A DNA stretch of 64,000 nt, taken from positions 992,001 through 1,056,000 of the forward strand of contig NZ_CP113942.1 in assembly GCF_029392815.1 (NCBI RefSeq). The letters are read 5' to 3'. The position numbers and the translations under genes were made by a program. Source of the stretch: Bifidobacterium sp. ESL0682. Lineage in GTDB: Bacteria > Actinomycetota > Actinomycetes > Actinomycetales > Bifidobacteriaceae. Positions 10,307-19,935 of this stretch are shown one piece after another (position 1 is the stretch's first letter; every line of letters starts with the position of its first letter). Under the pieces are notes generated by a model. That model searched no databases. It saw only the letters and a program-made list of their open reading frames with translations, and was not told where the DNA came from.

Positions 10307-11283
10307 GTTCGGATATACAAGGGTCGGAGGATACCGGCAATCAGGTCGAGAAAACCGATATTAATGAAGGAATCGGCCAATCATCCGCACCTTCTGCCGA
10401 TGAGCCGAAACCTGCCAAGGAATTCGAAGTCATGCTGATCACCGGTATGAGCGGAGCCGGACGTTCGCATGCAGCGGATTGTGTCGAAGACATGGGTTGG
10501 TATGTCGTTGACAACCTGCCTCCCAAACTTTTGATTCCACTTGTCGACATGATGACCTCTTCCGGCTCGAAAGTCCATAAGCTTGCAGCCGTCATTGACG
10601 TGCGTTCACGAAGTTATTTTGACGATCTTTCAGCAGTGCTGAGCCATTTGGACGATCTTGGTGTACGCACGCATGTTCTTTTCCTTGACGCCAGCGATAA
10701 GGTTCTTGTGCAACGCTATGAGTCCGTGCGTCGTCCTCATCCGCTCCAGCACGGCAATCGTCTCATCGACGGGATACGTGAAGAACGCGAACTGCTTGGG
10801 AATTTAAAAGAGCATGCAGACACAGTCATCGACACCTCGAATCTGAGCATTCACCAGCTTTCGACGAAGCTCTATGAGTCTCTTATCGGCAGTGGTGCGA
10901 CAACTGTTTCCGTTCACATCTTCAGTTTCGGTTTCAAATACGGCATTCCACTCGACGCAGATTTCGTCGCTGATGTACGTTTCCTGCCGAACCCCTATTG
11001 GGTGCCGAGTCTGCGGGAGCTTACCGGACAGGACAAACCGGTAAGTGATTATGTCCTTTCCAACGAGAGTGCCAAGGAATTCCTAGATGCCTACGAGAAG
11101 GCCATCCTGGTTGCCATCTCCGGTTACGCTCAGGAAGATAAGCATTATGTCACTATTGCCGTTGGCTGTACGGGCGGTCAGCATCGTTCCGTTGCCATCA
11201 GCAATGAGCTGGCACAACGGCTTCGTGCACATGGGCTTTCGGTGACGGTTTCGGCCCGGGAGCTGCATCGTCATGAGAGATAA
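10303..11283 (+). CDS. rapZ: RapZ/YvcJ-family nucleotide-binding protein
   Basis: A P-loop ATP/GTPase. In enterobacteria the family is an RNA adaptor controlling amino-sugar synthesis, and in Gram-positives it is found next to whiA. Visible: about 40 poorly conserved N-terminal residues, Walker A GMSGAGRS, VVDNLPP just after it, the DVRFLPNPYW segment and the C-terminal GCTGGQHRSV motif, in 326 residues. The GTG start at 10303 overlaps the aroE stop. In actinobacteria and firmicutes the usual order is uvrC-rapZ-(yvcK)-whiA. Here yvcK is absent and aroE is inserted between uvrC and rapZ. The molecular role in bifidobacteria is not known from the sequence. Confidence 0.92.
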   Translation: MSSDIQGSEDTGNQVEKTDINEGIGQSSAPSADEPKPAKEFEVMLITGMSGAGRSHAADCVEDMGWYVVDNLPPKLLIPLVDMMTSSGSKVHKLAAVIDVRSRSYFDDLSAVLSHLDDLGVRTHVLFLDASDKVLVQRYESVRRPHPLQHGNRLIDGIREERELLGNLKEHADTVIDTSNLSIHQLSTKLYESLIGSGATTVSVHIFSFGFKYGIPLDADFVADVRFLPNPYWVPSLRELTGQDKPVSDYVLSNESAKEFLDAYEKAILVAISGYAQEDKHYVTIAVGCTGGQHRSVAISNELAQRLRAHGLSVTVSARELHRHER

Positions 11284-11491
11284 TGAAGCAAGAGGCCTTG
11301 AAATCAGCCGTGTGAGCGGCGTCGTTACGTGATTATCCAAGCATGGACGTAAAAATAGGCACGGGGAAGTAAAACGCTGGATTCTTGTCCAAGTCATTCG
11401 CTATCACAGATAGCCGTAGCATTGCGTGAGACGACTCCGTTTAATGTTTCAATTACACTTATATGAAGAACGGGAAGTAGGAGGTTGGGCT

Positions 11492-12445
11492 TTGGCTCTT
11501 CTGAACGAGGTCAAAAGCGAGCTGGCAAGCGTGGAGACAGATTTGCCGGCTGCAAAAATGGCACAGGCCGCAACAATGATGCGGTTTGGGGGAGGACTGC
11601 GTCCCGTTGACAACAAAGCCGTCATCCGTGCACAATTCGATTCGCTTGAGGCGACCGAATGGCTTCGCAAAACCATTTCACAATATTTTCAGCGCGAAGC
11701 AAAAGTAACCAGGATCACCAGGCAGACTCCGAACGGAGTGGTGCAACGTTATGACTTGTTGGTGGAGCGAGGTGCTACCGCCTTGGCTCTGCAGACCGGT
11801 TTGCTCGATCGTCGCATGCATTTGGTCAAAGGTTTGCCAGCAGAAGTCATCAGCGGCAACATCGCTCAGGTGAAGGCCGCTTGGCGCGGCGCTTTTCTTG
11901 CCCGAGGAATGATTTCAGACCCAGGCAAGTCTTGCTATCTCGAAATTATCTGCCCATCCCATGAAACGGTCACCGCCTTGCAAGGTGCGGCTCGTAGGTT
12001 GGGTATCACTGCTCAGGCGCGTATGGTCCGTAGCTCCGAGCGCATTACTTTGCGCGACTCGGATTCCATCGAGCGCATGCTGATGCTGATGGGCGCGCCC
12101 CGTTCCGCTCGCGAATGGACCGGCAAGCGTACCGATGGCGAAGCTCGTGGAAAAGCGAACCGTCTGGCTAACTTCGACGACGCGAACATGCGTCGTAGTG
12201 CCAAGGCTGCGGCTGAGGCGACGCAAAAGGTCAAGCAGGCGTTTGAGATTCTGGGTGACGATATCCCTGAAAATCTCAAGGCTGCCGGCGATCTGAGACT
12301 CAAGCACACCGATGCCAGTCTTGAAGAGCTCGGACGTTTGGCCGATCCTCCGATCACCAAGGATGCCATTGCCGGGCGTATTCGTCGTCTGCTCCAGCTT
12401 GCAACCAAAACCCAGCGGGCGCAGGCGCAACAGCAGGCCGAATGA
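11492..12445 (+). CDS. whiA: WhiA family DNA-binding regulator
   Basis: WhiA couples a degenerate LAGLIDADG homing-endonuclease fold to a C-terminal helix-turn-helix. In Streptomyces it triggers sporulation septation, and in non-sporulating Gram-positives it affects division and chromosome segregation. Visible: FGGGLRP in the first domain, the long basic linker ([22 protein letters not shown], of which the core is [12 protein letters not shown]) and the terminal HTH ([17 protein letters not shown] ... [10 protein letters not shown]). TTG 11492 is chosen as the start because AGGAGG lies 7 bases before it and the protein then begins [12 protein letters not shown], as in the family. The frame is open further upstream to 11426 but without a ribosome site. 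Confidence 0.92.
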   Translation: MALLNEVKSELASVETDLPAAKMAQAATMMRFGGGLRPVDNKAVIRAQFDSLEATEWLRKTISQYFQREAKVTRITRQTPNGVVQRYDLLVERGATALALQTGLLDRRMHLVKGLPAEVISGNIAQVKAAWRGAFLARGMISDPGKSCYLEIICPSHETVTALQGAARRLGITAQARMVRSSERITLRDSDSIERMLMLMGAPRSAREWTGKRTDGEARGKANRLANFDDANMRRSAKAAAEATQKVKQAFEILGDDIPENLKAAGDLRLKHTDASLEELGRLADPPITKDAIAGRIRRLLQLATKTQRAQAQQQAE

Positions 12446-12514
12446 CAAGGTCTCCGTTTCTCGGTTTCTGACATGAGCTTAGGTAAATTCGCTGTTTATT
12501 GATTCGATAAATTA

Positions 12515-12528
12515 TGTGAACGCTCACA
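12515..12528. promoter_or_regulatory. LacI-family-type operator upstream of pgk
   Basis: TGTGAACGCTCACA is a CG-centred palindrome typical of LacI-family operators. It sits 162 bp before the pgk start and downstream of whiA. A close relative (CGTGAACGCTAACA on the minus strand) lies before tkt at 19792-19805. In bifidobacteria a LacI-family regulator (AraQ) is known to control central carbohydrate genes, so AraQ is the likely but unproven ligand. Confidence 0.55.
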
Positions 12529-12689
12529 ATTTTTGAATGTTTTTACGGAAAAATGTCTGCGAAAAGCAGTTTTGTTGTTGGGCGAGGAATGTACCATAGC
12601 AAGTGACATAGGTCATAACTTTGTACTCTTTTCTTAGCCGAAAAGCCAATAAATTCGGCCGAGAGTGGTTTTTCAACGAAAGGATACCA

Positions 12690-13895
12690 ATGAGGACACT
12701 CAAGGATTTGGGAGATCTGAAAGGCAAGAAGGTTCTTGTCCGTGCTGATTTCAACGTGCCGCTGAAGGGCACCACCATTACCGACGACGGTCGTATCCGC
12801 GCCGCACTGCCGACGATCAAGGAACTGCGCGCCGACGGCGCCAAGGTCATCCTGATGGCCCATCTCGGCCGTCCGAAGGGCAAGGTCGTCCCTGAGCTTT
12901 CGCTGGCGCCTGTCGCCAAGCGCTTGGGCGAGCTGCTGGGCATCGATGTGACGCTGGCAGAGGATACTTACGGTCCTGATGCACAGGCTAAGGTTGCCGC
13001 TATGCAGGACGGCGATGTCGTCCTGCTGCAGAACGTGCGTTACAACCCCGAAGAAACCAGCAAGGATGACGCCGAGCGCGCCGCCTATGCCAAGAAGATC
13101 GCCGCTTTGGGTGATGTCTTCGTTTCTGATGGCTTCGGTGTCGTCCACCGCGCGCAGGGTTCCGACTACGATGTGGCCGCCGACTTGCCCAGTGCAGCCG
13201 GCAAGCTCATCGAGAAGGAAGTCAAGGCGCTTTCTCGTGCCACCGAAAACCCGGAGCGCCCCTTCACCGTCGTGCTCGGCGGCTCGAAGGTCTCCGACAA
13301 ACTCGGTGTCATCGAGAATCTGCTCAAGAAGGCCGACCGTCTGCTTATCGGCGGCGGCATGGCTTATACTTTCCTCGCGGCAAAGGGCTATGAGATTGGT
13401 ACCTCTCTTCTCGAGAAGGATCAGATCGAGACCGTCAAGGGTTACATGGATGAGGCTGAGAAGAACGGTGTTGAGCTGATTCTCCCCGTCGATGTCGTGG
13501 TCAACAAGGGCTTCCCTGATGGCAACACCCCGGTGAACCCGGAAGTCGTCGACGCGGACAAGATTCCTGCCGACAAGATGGGTCTCGATATTGGCCCGAA
13601 GACCCAGAAGCTCTTCCACGACAAGATCGTCGATTCCAAGACGGTCGTGTGGAATGGTCCTGCTGGCGTGTTTGAGGTCGAGCAGTTCCAGGCCGGTACC
13701 AAGGCTGTCGCCCAGGGCATGGTCGACGCGACCGCCAAGGGTGCCTTCACCATCGTCGGCGGCGGCGACTCCGCTTCCGCAGTGCGTAACCTCGGCTTCC
13801 CTGAGGACGGCTTCTCTCACATCTCCACCGGTGGCGGCGCTTCCCTCGAGTTCCTCGAAGGCAAGACCCTGCCTGGTCTCAAGGTGCTTGAGTAA
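12690..13895 (+). CDS. pgk: Phosphoglycerate kinase
   Basis: Transfers phosphate from 1,3-bisphosphoglycerate to ADP in lower glycolysis, which in bifidobacteria completes the phosphoketolase shunt. Motifs: KKVLVRADFNVPL near the N-terminus, HLGRPKG, VLLQNVRYNPEE, GGSKVSDKLGVI, and the C-terminal nucleotide loop GGGDSASAV with TGGGASLEFLEGK. The 401-residue length is normal. The start ATG 12690 follows GAAAGGATACCA; the open frame reaches 12621 but that extension is not conserved-looking. Codon use is strongly biased to C/G third positions, as expected for a highly expressed gene. A LacI-type palindrome lies upstream and a terminator downstream, so it is probably its own transcript. Confidence 0.97.
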   Translation: MRTLKDLGDLKGKKVLVRADFNVPLKGTTITDDGRIRAALPTIKELRADGAKVILMAHLGRPKGKVVPELSLAPVAKRLGELLGIDVTLAEDTYGPDAQAKVAAMQDGDVVLLQNVRYNPEETSKDDAERAAYAKKIAALGDVFVSDGFGVVHRAQGSDYDVAADLPSAAGKLIEKEVKALSRATENPERPFTVVLGGSKVSDKLGVIENLLKKADRLLIGGGMAYTFLAAKGYEIGTSLLEKDQIETVKGYMDEAEKNGVELILPVDVVVNKGFPDGNTPVNPEVVDADKIPADKMGLDIGPKTQKLFHDKIVDSKTVVWNGPAGVFEVEQFQAGTKAVAQGMVDATAKGAFTIVGGGDSASAVRNLGFPEDGFSHISTGGGASLEFLEGKTLPGLKVLE

Positions 13896-13968
13896 TTGAT
13901 TCAGGATTGTTGGTGGTGGTCGCGAAGGCTGAGTAGCCGAGGTGCGCTACACTACTAACAGGAATGTT

Positions 13969-14004
13969 TGCGGACATGCCGTTTGGTATGTCCGCATTCT
14001 TTTT
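13969..14004 (+). terminator. Rho-independent terminator after pgk
   Basis: TGCGGACATGCC and GGTATGTCCGCA (13969-13980, 13985-13996) pair into a 12-bp stem (one G.U) with a GTTT loop, followed by TTCTTTTT. Confidence 0.85.
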
Positions 14005-14094
14005 GACCGTTGAATGGTCATGATTATGGATGGCATCGGTCATGTCGATTCGAGACCGATGAACATAGGCTCCGCACATGGGGAAAGGAAAACA

Positions 14095-14898
14095 ATGTCC
14101 TCTGCACGTATTCCGTTGGTGGCTGGCAACTGGAAGATGAATTTCGATCATCTTGAAGCCACATATTTCGTGCAGAAACTTGTCTGGCTCCTTCGCGATG
14201 CCCATTTCGACTATAAACGTTGCGAAGTGGCGCTGATGCCTTCTTTCACTTCGCTTCGTAGCGTACAGGTGCTGGTCGAAGCCGATCATTTGAAAATCAA
14301 CTACGGTGCTCAATCGGTATCCGTTACCAATCAGGGAGCCTTCACCGGCGATGTCTCCGCCGACATGCTTGCTCAGCTCAAATGCAAATACGTCATTGTC
14401 GGTCACTCCGAACGGCGTAAGTACCATCCCGAGGACGATGCCAACATCGTCGACCAGGTGCGTGCTGTACTGACCGCAGGCATGCAGCCCATCCTGTGTG
14501 TAGGCGAAAGCATGGAGGAACGCAGGCAGGGCATAGAGCTTGATTTCGCGGTTGGACAGGTCCACGATGTCACCCGAGATCTCTCCGATGAGGAAGCGTC
14601 CAAACTCATCATTGCTTACGAGCCCGTGTGGGCTATCGGCACCGGACTGGTAGCGACTCCTGAAAGCGCTCAGGACGCGGCGAAGGCGATTCGCAGCAAC
14701 CTCCATGAGACGTTCGGTTCTAAAGTCTCTGACGCGGTTCGTATCCTCTACGGCGGCTCGGTGACCTCGAAGAATGCGGTCGAGCTCATCAGCCAGCCCG
14801 ATGTTGACGGATTCCTCATCGGCGGTGCCTCTCTTGACGCAGACGAATTGGCCAAGATCTGCAGACTTACGTTGAAAACCGTGACCGCTGCCCGCTGA
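14095..14898 (+). CDS. tpiA: Triose-phosphate isomerase
   Basis: Interconverts dihydroxyacetone phosphate and glyceraldehyde 3-phosphate. Motifs: VAGNWKMN (catalytic Lys), VIVGHSERRK (catalytic His), AYEPVWAIGTG (catalytic Glu) and LYGGSV for phosphate binding. Length is 267 residues from ATG 14095, which follows GGGAAAGGAAAACA; the open frame extends 27 codons further upstream without a ribosome site. It lies between pgk and secG, the usual bifidobacterial order. No glyceraldehyde-3-phosphate dehydrogenase gene is present in this window. Confidence 0.97.
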   Translation: MSSARIPLVAGNWKMNFDHLEATYFVQKLVWLLRDAHFDYKRCEVALMPSFTSLRSVQVLVEADHLKINYGAQSVSVTNQGAFTGDVSADMLAQLKCKYVIVGHSERRKYHPEDDANIVDQVRAVLTAGMQPILCVGESMEERRQGIELDFAVGQVHDVTRDLSDEEASKLIIAYEPVWAIGTGLVATPESAQDAAKAIRSNLHETFGSKVSDAVRILYGGSVTSKNAVELISQPDVDGFLIGGASLDADELAKICRLTLKTVTAAR

Positions 14899-14964
14899 TA
14901 ACCGAACATTTTCCGTACTTTGCGTTATACTTATTAACTAGTGTTTCGAACTGGAGGTTCAACT

Positions 14965-15225
14965 GTGTCGACAATGGCAATCGTCAAGCTGGTTCTGCAA
15001 ATCATCCTTGTTATCTTCAGCATTCTGTTGACGCTGCTGATTCTTATGCACAAGGGCAAGGGCGGCGGCCTTTCCGATATGTTTGGTGGCGGTCTCACCC
15101 AGAACGCAGGTACCTCCGGCGTCGCGGAAAAGAACCTGAATCGCTGGACGATCATCATCGCCCTGCTTTGGGTCGCTATCATCATTGCCTTGGGCCTGAT
15201 GACCAAGTTCAATCTGATTAAGTAA
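14965..15225 (+). CDS. secG: Preprotein translocase subunit SecG
   Basis: Small membrane subunit of the SecYEG channel. Its 86 residues contain two transmembrane helices (AIVKLVLQIILVIFSILLTL and WTIIIALLWVAIIIALGLM) joined by the conserved cytosolic loop HKGKGGGLSDMFGGG. GTG 14965, seven bases after GGAGG, is the likely start; the open frame begins at GTG 14941. It follows tpiA by 66 bp and is closed by its own hairpin terminator. Confidence 0.93.
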   Translation: MSTMAIVKLVLQIILVIFSILLTLLILMHKGKGGGLSDMFGGGLTQNAGTSGVAEKNLNRWTIIIALLWVAIIIALGLMTKFNLIK

Positions 15226-15245
15226 TCATCTGAATATTCGTATTG

Positions 15246-15279
15246 ATGCGTTTCATGATGTTTCATGAAACGCATTTTT
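15246..15279 (+). terminator. Terminator after secG
   Basis: ATGCGTTTCATG / CATGAAACGCAT (15246-15257, 15264-15275), a perfect 12-bp stem with a 6-base loop, runs into TTTTTC. Confidence 0.85.
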
Positions 15280-15366
15280 CATTGTTGGCATCTCTGAGCG
15301 GTTTATAGACTTTAGAGTCCAAGTCGTTTAAGTGCTGATTGATGCTTGAGATAAACAGGAGTAGTT

Positions 15367-16158
15367 ATGCAGCCTGAAGCATATACGGTTGTCAGGGGAG
15401 AAGGGCTGCCCATCATCATCGCCCACGGCATGGGTGTGGACCATCGTTCTCTTATCATGCTTGATGATGCGTTTCCTCAAGGTACACAACGTATCTATAT
15501 AGATCTACCCGGTTATGGTCAGACGCCGGCACTGCCCGGAATCGGCGGTCTTCCCGAACTTGCAGAGTGGTTGATGAATGCGGTCAACGAGTTGGTTGGA
15601 AGCAACAAACGTTTTGCTTTACTCGGTAATTCCATGGGTGGAGCATTGGCCAGAGATGTTCTGTCTCGCGAACCAAAGCGGGTCGCAGGGCTGGCTCTGA
15701 TTGCGACTGTGGTCGATCCCGTAATGTCGCATCGTCATCTGGCTGAACATGTCATCAGCAATGCCAATCCAGACCTGACCCACAATCTGCCTCAGGATAA
15801 GGTCATCGATTTTGTCACTATGGGCGTCAATCAGTCTTTTGATGCCTGGCGCCGTTACCAGCGTTATATTCTTCCGGGAACCAAGCTCTGCGACCGTGAT
15901 GCCAACGCCAAGCTCAGCCAGCGCTATTGGCTTGACGGCGACCCCGAACAGCGCTTGGGAACCTACACTGGCCCCACACTCATCATCACCGGCAAAGAGG
16001 ATCAGGTCGTAGGCCACGAGGACCAGAAAGCTCTGCTTCCGCACTATCCCAATGCTGTCTACAAAGTCATCGACCCGGCCGGCCACAACATCCACATCGA
16101 CCAGCCCGAAGCCGTAAAGACACTCCTCGCTGAGTGGTCCAACAAGCTATTACACTAG
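15367..16158 (+). CDS. Alpha/beta-fold hydrolase
   Basis: A 263-residue soluble alpha/beta hydrolase of unknown substrate. The nucleophile elbow is LLGNSMGGAL (Ser about 88), the acid is probably the Asp in ITGKEDQVV and the base is the His in DPAGHNIHID. An oxyanion-type HGMG sits near residue 20. There is no signal peptide. It stands alone between the secG terminator and a long palindrome before the convergent tal gene. Nothing in the context identifies the ester or other bond it cuts. Confidence 0.85.
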   Translation: MQPEAYTVVRGEGLPIIIAHGMGVDHRSLIMLDDAFPQGTQRIYIDLPGYGQTPALPGIGGLPELAEWLMNAVNELVGSNKRFALLGNSMGGALARDVLSREPKRVAGLALIATVVDPVMSHRHLAEHVISNANPDLTHNLPQDKVIDFVTMGVNQSFDAWRRYQRYILPGTKLCDRDANAKLSQRYWLDGDPEQRLGTYTGPTLIITGKEDQVVGHEDQKALLPHYPNAVYKVIDPAGHNIHIDQPEAVKTLLAEWSNKLLH

Positions 16159-16206
16159 TCTGTCTTTTTATTCGCTGGCAGAAAGAGTCTCCTTTTGGAG
16201 ACATAA

Positions 16207-16295
16207 GTGTGGGGCTGCCGATATGCATTGTTCTGGCGTAAGCTTGGCCGAACGGCCTTGAGTGTCCAGAACAATGCATATCGGCAGCCCCACAC
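16207..16295. repeat. 30-bp perfect inverted repeat between convergent genes
   Basis: The arms 16207-16236 and 16266-16295 are exact reverse complements over 30 bases (GTGTGGGGCTGCCGATATGC... and its complement). The 29-base spacer itself contains GGCC-GAAC-GGCC. It lies between the hydrolase (plus) and tal (minus) and is most simply a bidirectional terminator, although neither side has a clear T-tract. Confidence 0.9.
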
Positions 16296-16324
16296 GACTA
16301 CCCATTAAAGGGAACTAGCCAAAA

Positions 16325-17428
16325 TCAGCCATTGACGCGGTCGATGCCGGCCTGGGTGTCGGCGAGAACCGAATCCCAAGAGGCGATGAACTTGGCAACG
16401 CCGTCGGCTTCGAGCTCGTCGGTGACATCCTTGATGTTGATACCGAGAGCGGCGAGCTTGTCCATCACGGCCTGGCTCTCCTCATAGGTGCCTTCGATGC
16501 TCGGCTTGCCGTCACCGTGGTCGGCGAGGGCGTTGAGCGTCTTTTCCGGCATGGTGTTGACAACGTCGGGAGCAACGAGCTCATCGACGTACATGCAGTC
16601 GGAGTAAGCGGCGTTCTTGGTGCCGGTGGAGGCCCACAGCGGACGCTGCTTCTTGGCACCCTTGGCCTCAAGCGCAGGCCAGCGAGGATCGGATGCGAAC
16701 TTCTCTTGCCAAAGCTTGTAGGCGAGACGGGCGTTGGCCACAGCGGCCTTGCCTTCCAGAGCCTTCGCTTCGTCGGAGCCGTTGGCTTCGAGCAGCTTGT
16801 CCACAGCGGTGTCGACACGAGAGACGAAGAATGAAGCGACCGAAGCCATGTGCTTCAGATCGTGGCCGTTCTTTGCAGCCTGCTCCATGCCGGCGATGTA
16901 GGCATCCATGACCTGCTCATAGCGCTCGAGCGAGAAGATCAGCGTCACATTGACGGAGATGCCCTTGGCGAGCGTGGCAGTGATGGCCGGCAGACCTTCG
17001 AGAGTTGCCGGAATCTTGATCAGAGCGTTCGGACGATCGACCATCTTCCACAGCAGCTCGGCCTGCTTCTCAGTGTTCTCAGTGTCGTGGGCCAGACGAG
17101 GATCGACCTCGATGGACACGCGGCCGTCAACGTAATCGGTCTTCTCGGCGACTTCGCGGAAGATGTCGGTGGCGTTGCGCACATCGGTGGTGGTCAGCTC
17201 GCGTACGGCGTCCTCGACGTTGATCTTGCCGAGTTCCTTGAGCTGTTCGTCGTAAGGTCCGACCTGAGCCAGAGCCTTCTGGAAGATGGACGGGTTGGTG
17301 GTCACGCCAACGACGTTCTTGGTCTTGATGAGTTCCTGCAGATTGCCGGAGGTGATGCGGGTGCGATCAAGGTCGTCAAGCCAGATCGAAACACCAGAAT
17401 CACTGGTACGCTGTGTTGCTTCTGTCAT
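16325..17428 (-). CDS. tal: Transaldolase
   Basis: Transfers a dihydroxyacetone unit between sugar phosphates. With transketolase it regenerates the pentose and tetrose phosphates that feed phosphoketolase in the bifid shunt. The 367 residues match the long actinobacterial form. The Schiff-base region [10 protein letters not shown] (Lys about 143), the N-terminal SIWLDDLDR and [10 protein letters not shown] are visible. The start at 17428 is preceded by AAGGAG. It lies 119 bp downstream of tkt on the same strand, separated by a hairpin, so it may have its own promoter or be read through from tkt. Confidence 0.95.
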   Translation of the reverse strand: MTEATQRTSDSGVSIWLDDLDRTRITSGNLQELIKTKNVVGVTTNPSIFQKALAQVGPYDEQLKELGKINVEDAVRELTTTDVRNATDIFREVAEKTDYVDGRVSIEVDPRLAHDTENTEKQAELLWKMVDRPNALIKIPATLEGLPAITATLAKGISVNVTLIFSLERYEQVMDAYIAGMEQAAKNGHDLKHMASVASFFVSRVDTAVDKLLEANGSDEAKALEGKAAVANARLAYKLWQEKFASDPRWPALEAKGAKKQRPLWASTGTKNAAYSDCMYVDELVAPDVVNTMPEKTLNALADHGDGKPSIEGTYEESQAVMDKLAALGINIKDVTDELEADGVAKFIASWDSVLADTQAGIDRVNG

Positions 17429-17443
17429 ATCTTTATCTCCTTA

Positions 17444-17463
17444 TTCCAATATCGGTATTGGAA
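17444..17463 (-). promoter_or_regulatory. Hairpin adjoining the tal ribosome-binding site
   Basis: TTCCAATA-TCGG-TATTGGAA forms a perfect 8-bp stem with a four-base loop. On the transcribed (minus) strand it ends 2 bases before the tal AAGGAG, in the leader. It may set mRNA stability or translation. A related ATATTGGAA precedes the tkt GGAAAG. Confidence 0.5.
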
Positions 17464-17479
17464 CGTCTTTTTATATTCA

Positions 17480-17533
17480 AAGCGGTGCGGACGTTCGCGG
17501 TTCTTACGAAATTCGCGCACCGCCGCACCGCTT
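17480..17533 (-). terminator. Hairpin after tkt, before tal
   Basis: The 11-bp arms AAGCGGTGCGG (17480-17490) and CCGCACCGCTT (17523-17533) pair perfectly. Reading in the tkt direction, the stem is followed by GAATATAAAAAG rather than a T-tract, so termination is probably partial. Confidence 0.55.
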
Positions 17534-17547
17534 ATCTATTATTGAGG

Positions 17548-19649
17548 TCAGGCCTCGCGAGCCTCTTCGATGGAGGCTTCCGCGGCTTCGACCACGTGCT
17601 CGGCAGTGATGCCGAGATCGATCATGTTCTGAGCGCCGTCGCCCTGCAGGCCGAAACGCTCGATGGAAATCGGCTTGCCGTAGCTGCCAAGGTACTTGTA
17701 CCAAGGCTGAGCAACGCCGGCTTCGATGGAGACACGGGCACGAACGGACTTCGGCAGCACGGCTTCCTTGTAGTCGTCGTCCTGTTCCTCGAACCATTCC
17801 ATGGACGGCATGGAGACCACGCGGGCCTTGATGCCCTTGTCGGCGAGCATCTTGGCGCCCTCGACAGCCCACTGGACTTCGGAACCGGTGGCCATGATGA
17901 TGACATCAGGCTCACCATCGGTGTCGACGAGGATGTAAGCACCCTTGCGCACGCCGTCACGCGCCTTCTCGGCGGTCTCGGCAAGTGCCGGCACACCCTG
18001 ACGGGTCAGGATCATCGCGGTCGGCAGCGTGTTCTTCTTCTCGAAGAAGTAACGGTAGGCCTCGGCGGTCTCGAACTCGTCGGCAGGACGCACGACTTCC
18101 ATATCAGGCATGGCGCGGAAGGCCGCGAGATGCTCAATCGGCTGATGGGTCGGGCCGTCTTCGCCGAGGGCCACGGAATCATGGCTCCAGACATAGAGGT
18201 TCGGAAGCTTCATCAGCGCGGCAAGACGCACGGCCGGACGCTCGTAATCCGAGAACTGGAAGAACGTGCCGCCGAATGGACGGGTATCGCTGCCCAGAAG
18301 AATGCCGTTGGTGATGGCGCCCATGGCGAACTCGCGCACGCCGAAGTGCAGCTGACGGCCGTACTTGCTGGCTTCGGGCCAGGTACGGGTCTCGTCGGCC
18401 TTGGGGCCGAAGGTCTCAGCGCCGTTGATGTCGGTCTTGTTGGAGCCACCGAGATCGGCGGAGCCGCCCCAGAGTTCCGGCATGACCTTGGCGATGGCAT
18501 TGAGGACCTGGCCGGAGGACTTACGGGTTGCGGCCTGATCGCCGGCTGCGAAGCTCTTTTCGACCTCGTCGATGGCCTCGTCAAAGCCTTCGGGAAGCTT
18601 GTGGGCCTTGATGCGGTCATAGAGCTTGGACTGCTCAGGGTTGGCTTTGCGCCAGGCGGCGAGCTTCTCGTCCCATTCCTTGTGAGCCTCGAGGCCGCGG
18701 TCGGCGACCTTGCGAGCATGGGCGAGGGCCTCTTCGTCGACAGGGAAGTCGACGTCGGGGTCGAAGCCGAGAACCTTCTTCAGACCGGCGACGGCTTCCG
18801 CACCCAGCTTGGAGCCGTGGGCGGATTCGTCGTTGGTCTTGCCCGGAGTCGGCCAAGCCATCAGGGTATCGACCTTGATGAACTTCGGACGATCGGTGAC
18901 CTGCTCGGCCTTGTCGAGCGCCGCGGCAAGAGCTGCGGTGTCTTCCTTATAGGAGCCGTCGGGCTGGATGAAGCTGACTTCGTCGGTGTACCAGCCATAG
19001 GACTCATAGCGCTTGAGGATATCCTCGGAGAAGGTGAGCTTGGTGTCGCCTTCGATCTGAATGTGGTTGGCATCGAAGATCACGGTGAGATTGCCGAGAC
19101 GTTCATTGCCGGCGAGCGAGGAAGCCTCCGAAGAGACGCCTTCCTCAACGTCGCCTTCGCCGCAGATAACCCAGACCTTGTGGTCGAAGGGCGAGGTGCC
19201 TTCTGGTGCGTTCGGGTCGAGCAGACCGCGCTCAAAACGCTGACCGTAGGCGAAGCCAACAGCCGAGGCAAGACCTTGGCCAAGTGGGCCGGTGGTCATT
19301 TCCAGGCCCGGAGTCAGACCGACTTCAGGATGGCCCGGGGTGCGCGTATCGGCACCACCGCGGAAGTACTTGAGATCATCGATGGTCAGGCCGTAGCCGG
19401 AGAAATAAAGCTGCACATACTGCGTCAGCGATGCATGGCCGCCGGAAAGGATGAAGCGATCACGTCCGTCCCAGTGAGGATCGTTGGGATCGTGCTTGAT
19501 GTAATGCTGATAAAGTGTGTAGGCGATAGGAGCCAGGGAGATGGGGAGCCCGGGTGGCCGCTGCCAGCCCGTTCAACCGCGTCTGCGGAGAGCACCTTCG
19601 CCATCTTGACGGCGCGCTCGTCCAAATCCGACCATGTGAAATCGGTCAT
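17548..19649 (-). pseudogene. tkt: tkt, transketolase, broken by a one-base deletion near its N-terminus
   Basis: TPP-dependent enzyme moving two-carbon units in the pentose part of the bifid shunt. The 5' frame (start 19649) reads MTDFTWSDLDERAVKMAK ... GSGHPGSP and then derails. The rest, open to 17548, carries GHASLTQYVQLYFSG, the TPP motif CGEGDVEEGVSSEAS, HDSVALGEDGPTHQP and the C-terminal domain. One base added in the GGGG run at 19543-19546 (plus-strand view) restores GSPISLAPIAYTLYQHY and a 700-residue enzyme. This gene should be needed for sugar metabolism, so a base-calling error is likelier than a null. It is divergent from hrcA, with a LacI-type operator between them. Confidence 0.93.
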
Positions 19650-19791
19650 AGGTTTTACTTTCCTTCCAATATTCTGGATGCTGCAAACACGGCTTATTCC
19701 GCGCCGCAGAGCACCCTCACATTGCCCTTTTATGCTAACTTTAAGAGCCGACGAAAAGTTAAGTTTTGAACACGTTTGATTTGTTTTGTTC

Positions 19792-19805
19792 TGTTAGCGT
19801 TCACG
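19792..19805. promoter_or_regulatory. LacI-family-type operator upstream of tkt
   Basis: TGTTAGCGTTCACG (minus strand CGTGAACGCTAACA) shares GTGAACGCT and ACA with the perfect palindrome before pgk (12515-12528). It lies about 145 bp before the tkt start and just before the CIRCE of hrcA. Confidence 0.5.
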
Positions 19806-19850
19806 TAAATAACACGGCGTGTTCGTTCGAATCTTCTGAGAGTGGAACCG

Positions 19851-19877
19851 TTAGCACTCTCGACTCAGGAGTGCTAA
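19851..19877. promoter_or_regulatory. CIRCE operator (HrcA site)
   Basis: TTAGCACTC-N9-GAGTGCTAA, a perfect match to the CIRCE inverted repeat, lies 59 bp before hrcA. It implies autoregulation of the hrcA-dnaJ unit by HrcA. Confidence 0.95.
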
Positions 19878-19935
19878 TACATTGATATACTAATTATTGT
19901 ATAGATAACACTGGTGACCATGGAAGGAGGGCCAA

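Noticed and set aside
12543-13820. 425-codon open frame antisense to pgk
   Set aside because: Same codon-bias artefact. pgk on the other strand has all family motifs.
16207-16295. 30-bp inverted repeat as a small transposable element
   Set aside because: The arms are separated by only 29 bases, there is no target-site duplication, and no second copy was noticed in the window. Its place between convergent genes fits a terminator.
17413-19779. Very long open frame (788 codons) on the plus strand across tkt
   Set aside because: It is antisense to tkt. High-GC codon bias keeps the opposite strand open, its translation matches no family, and it spans the promoter region of tkt.
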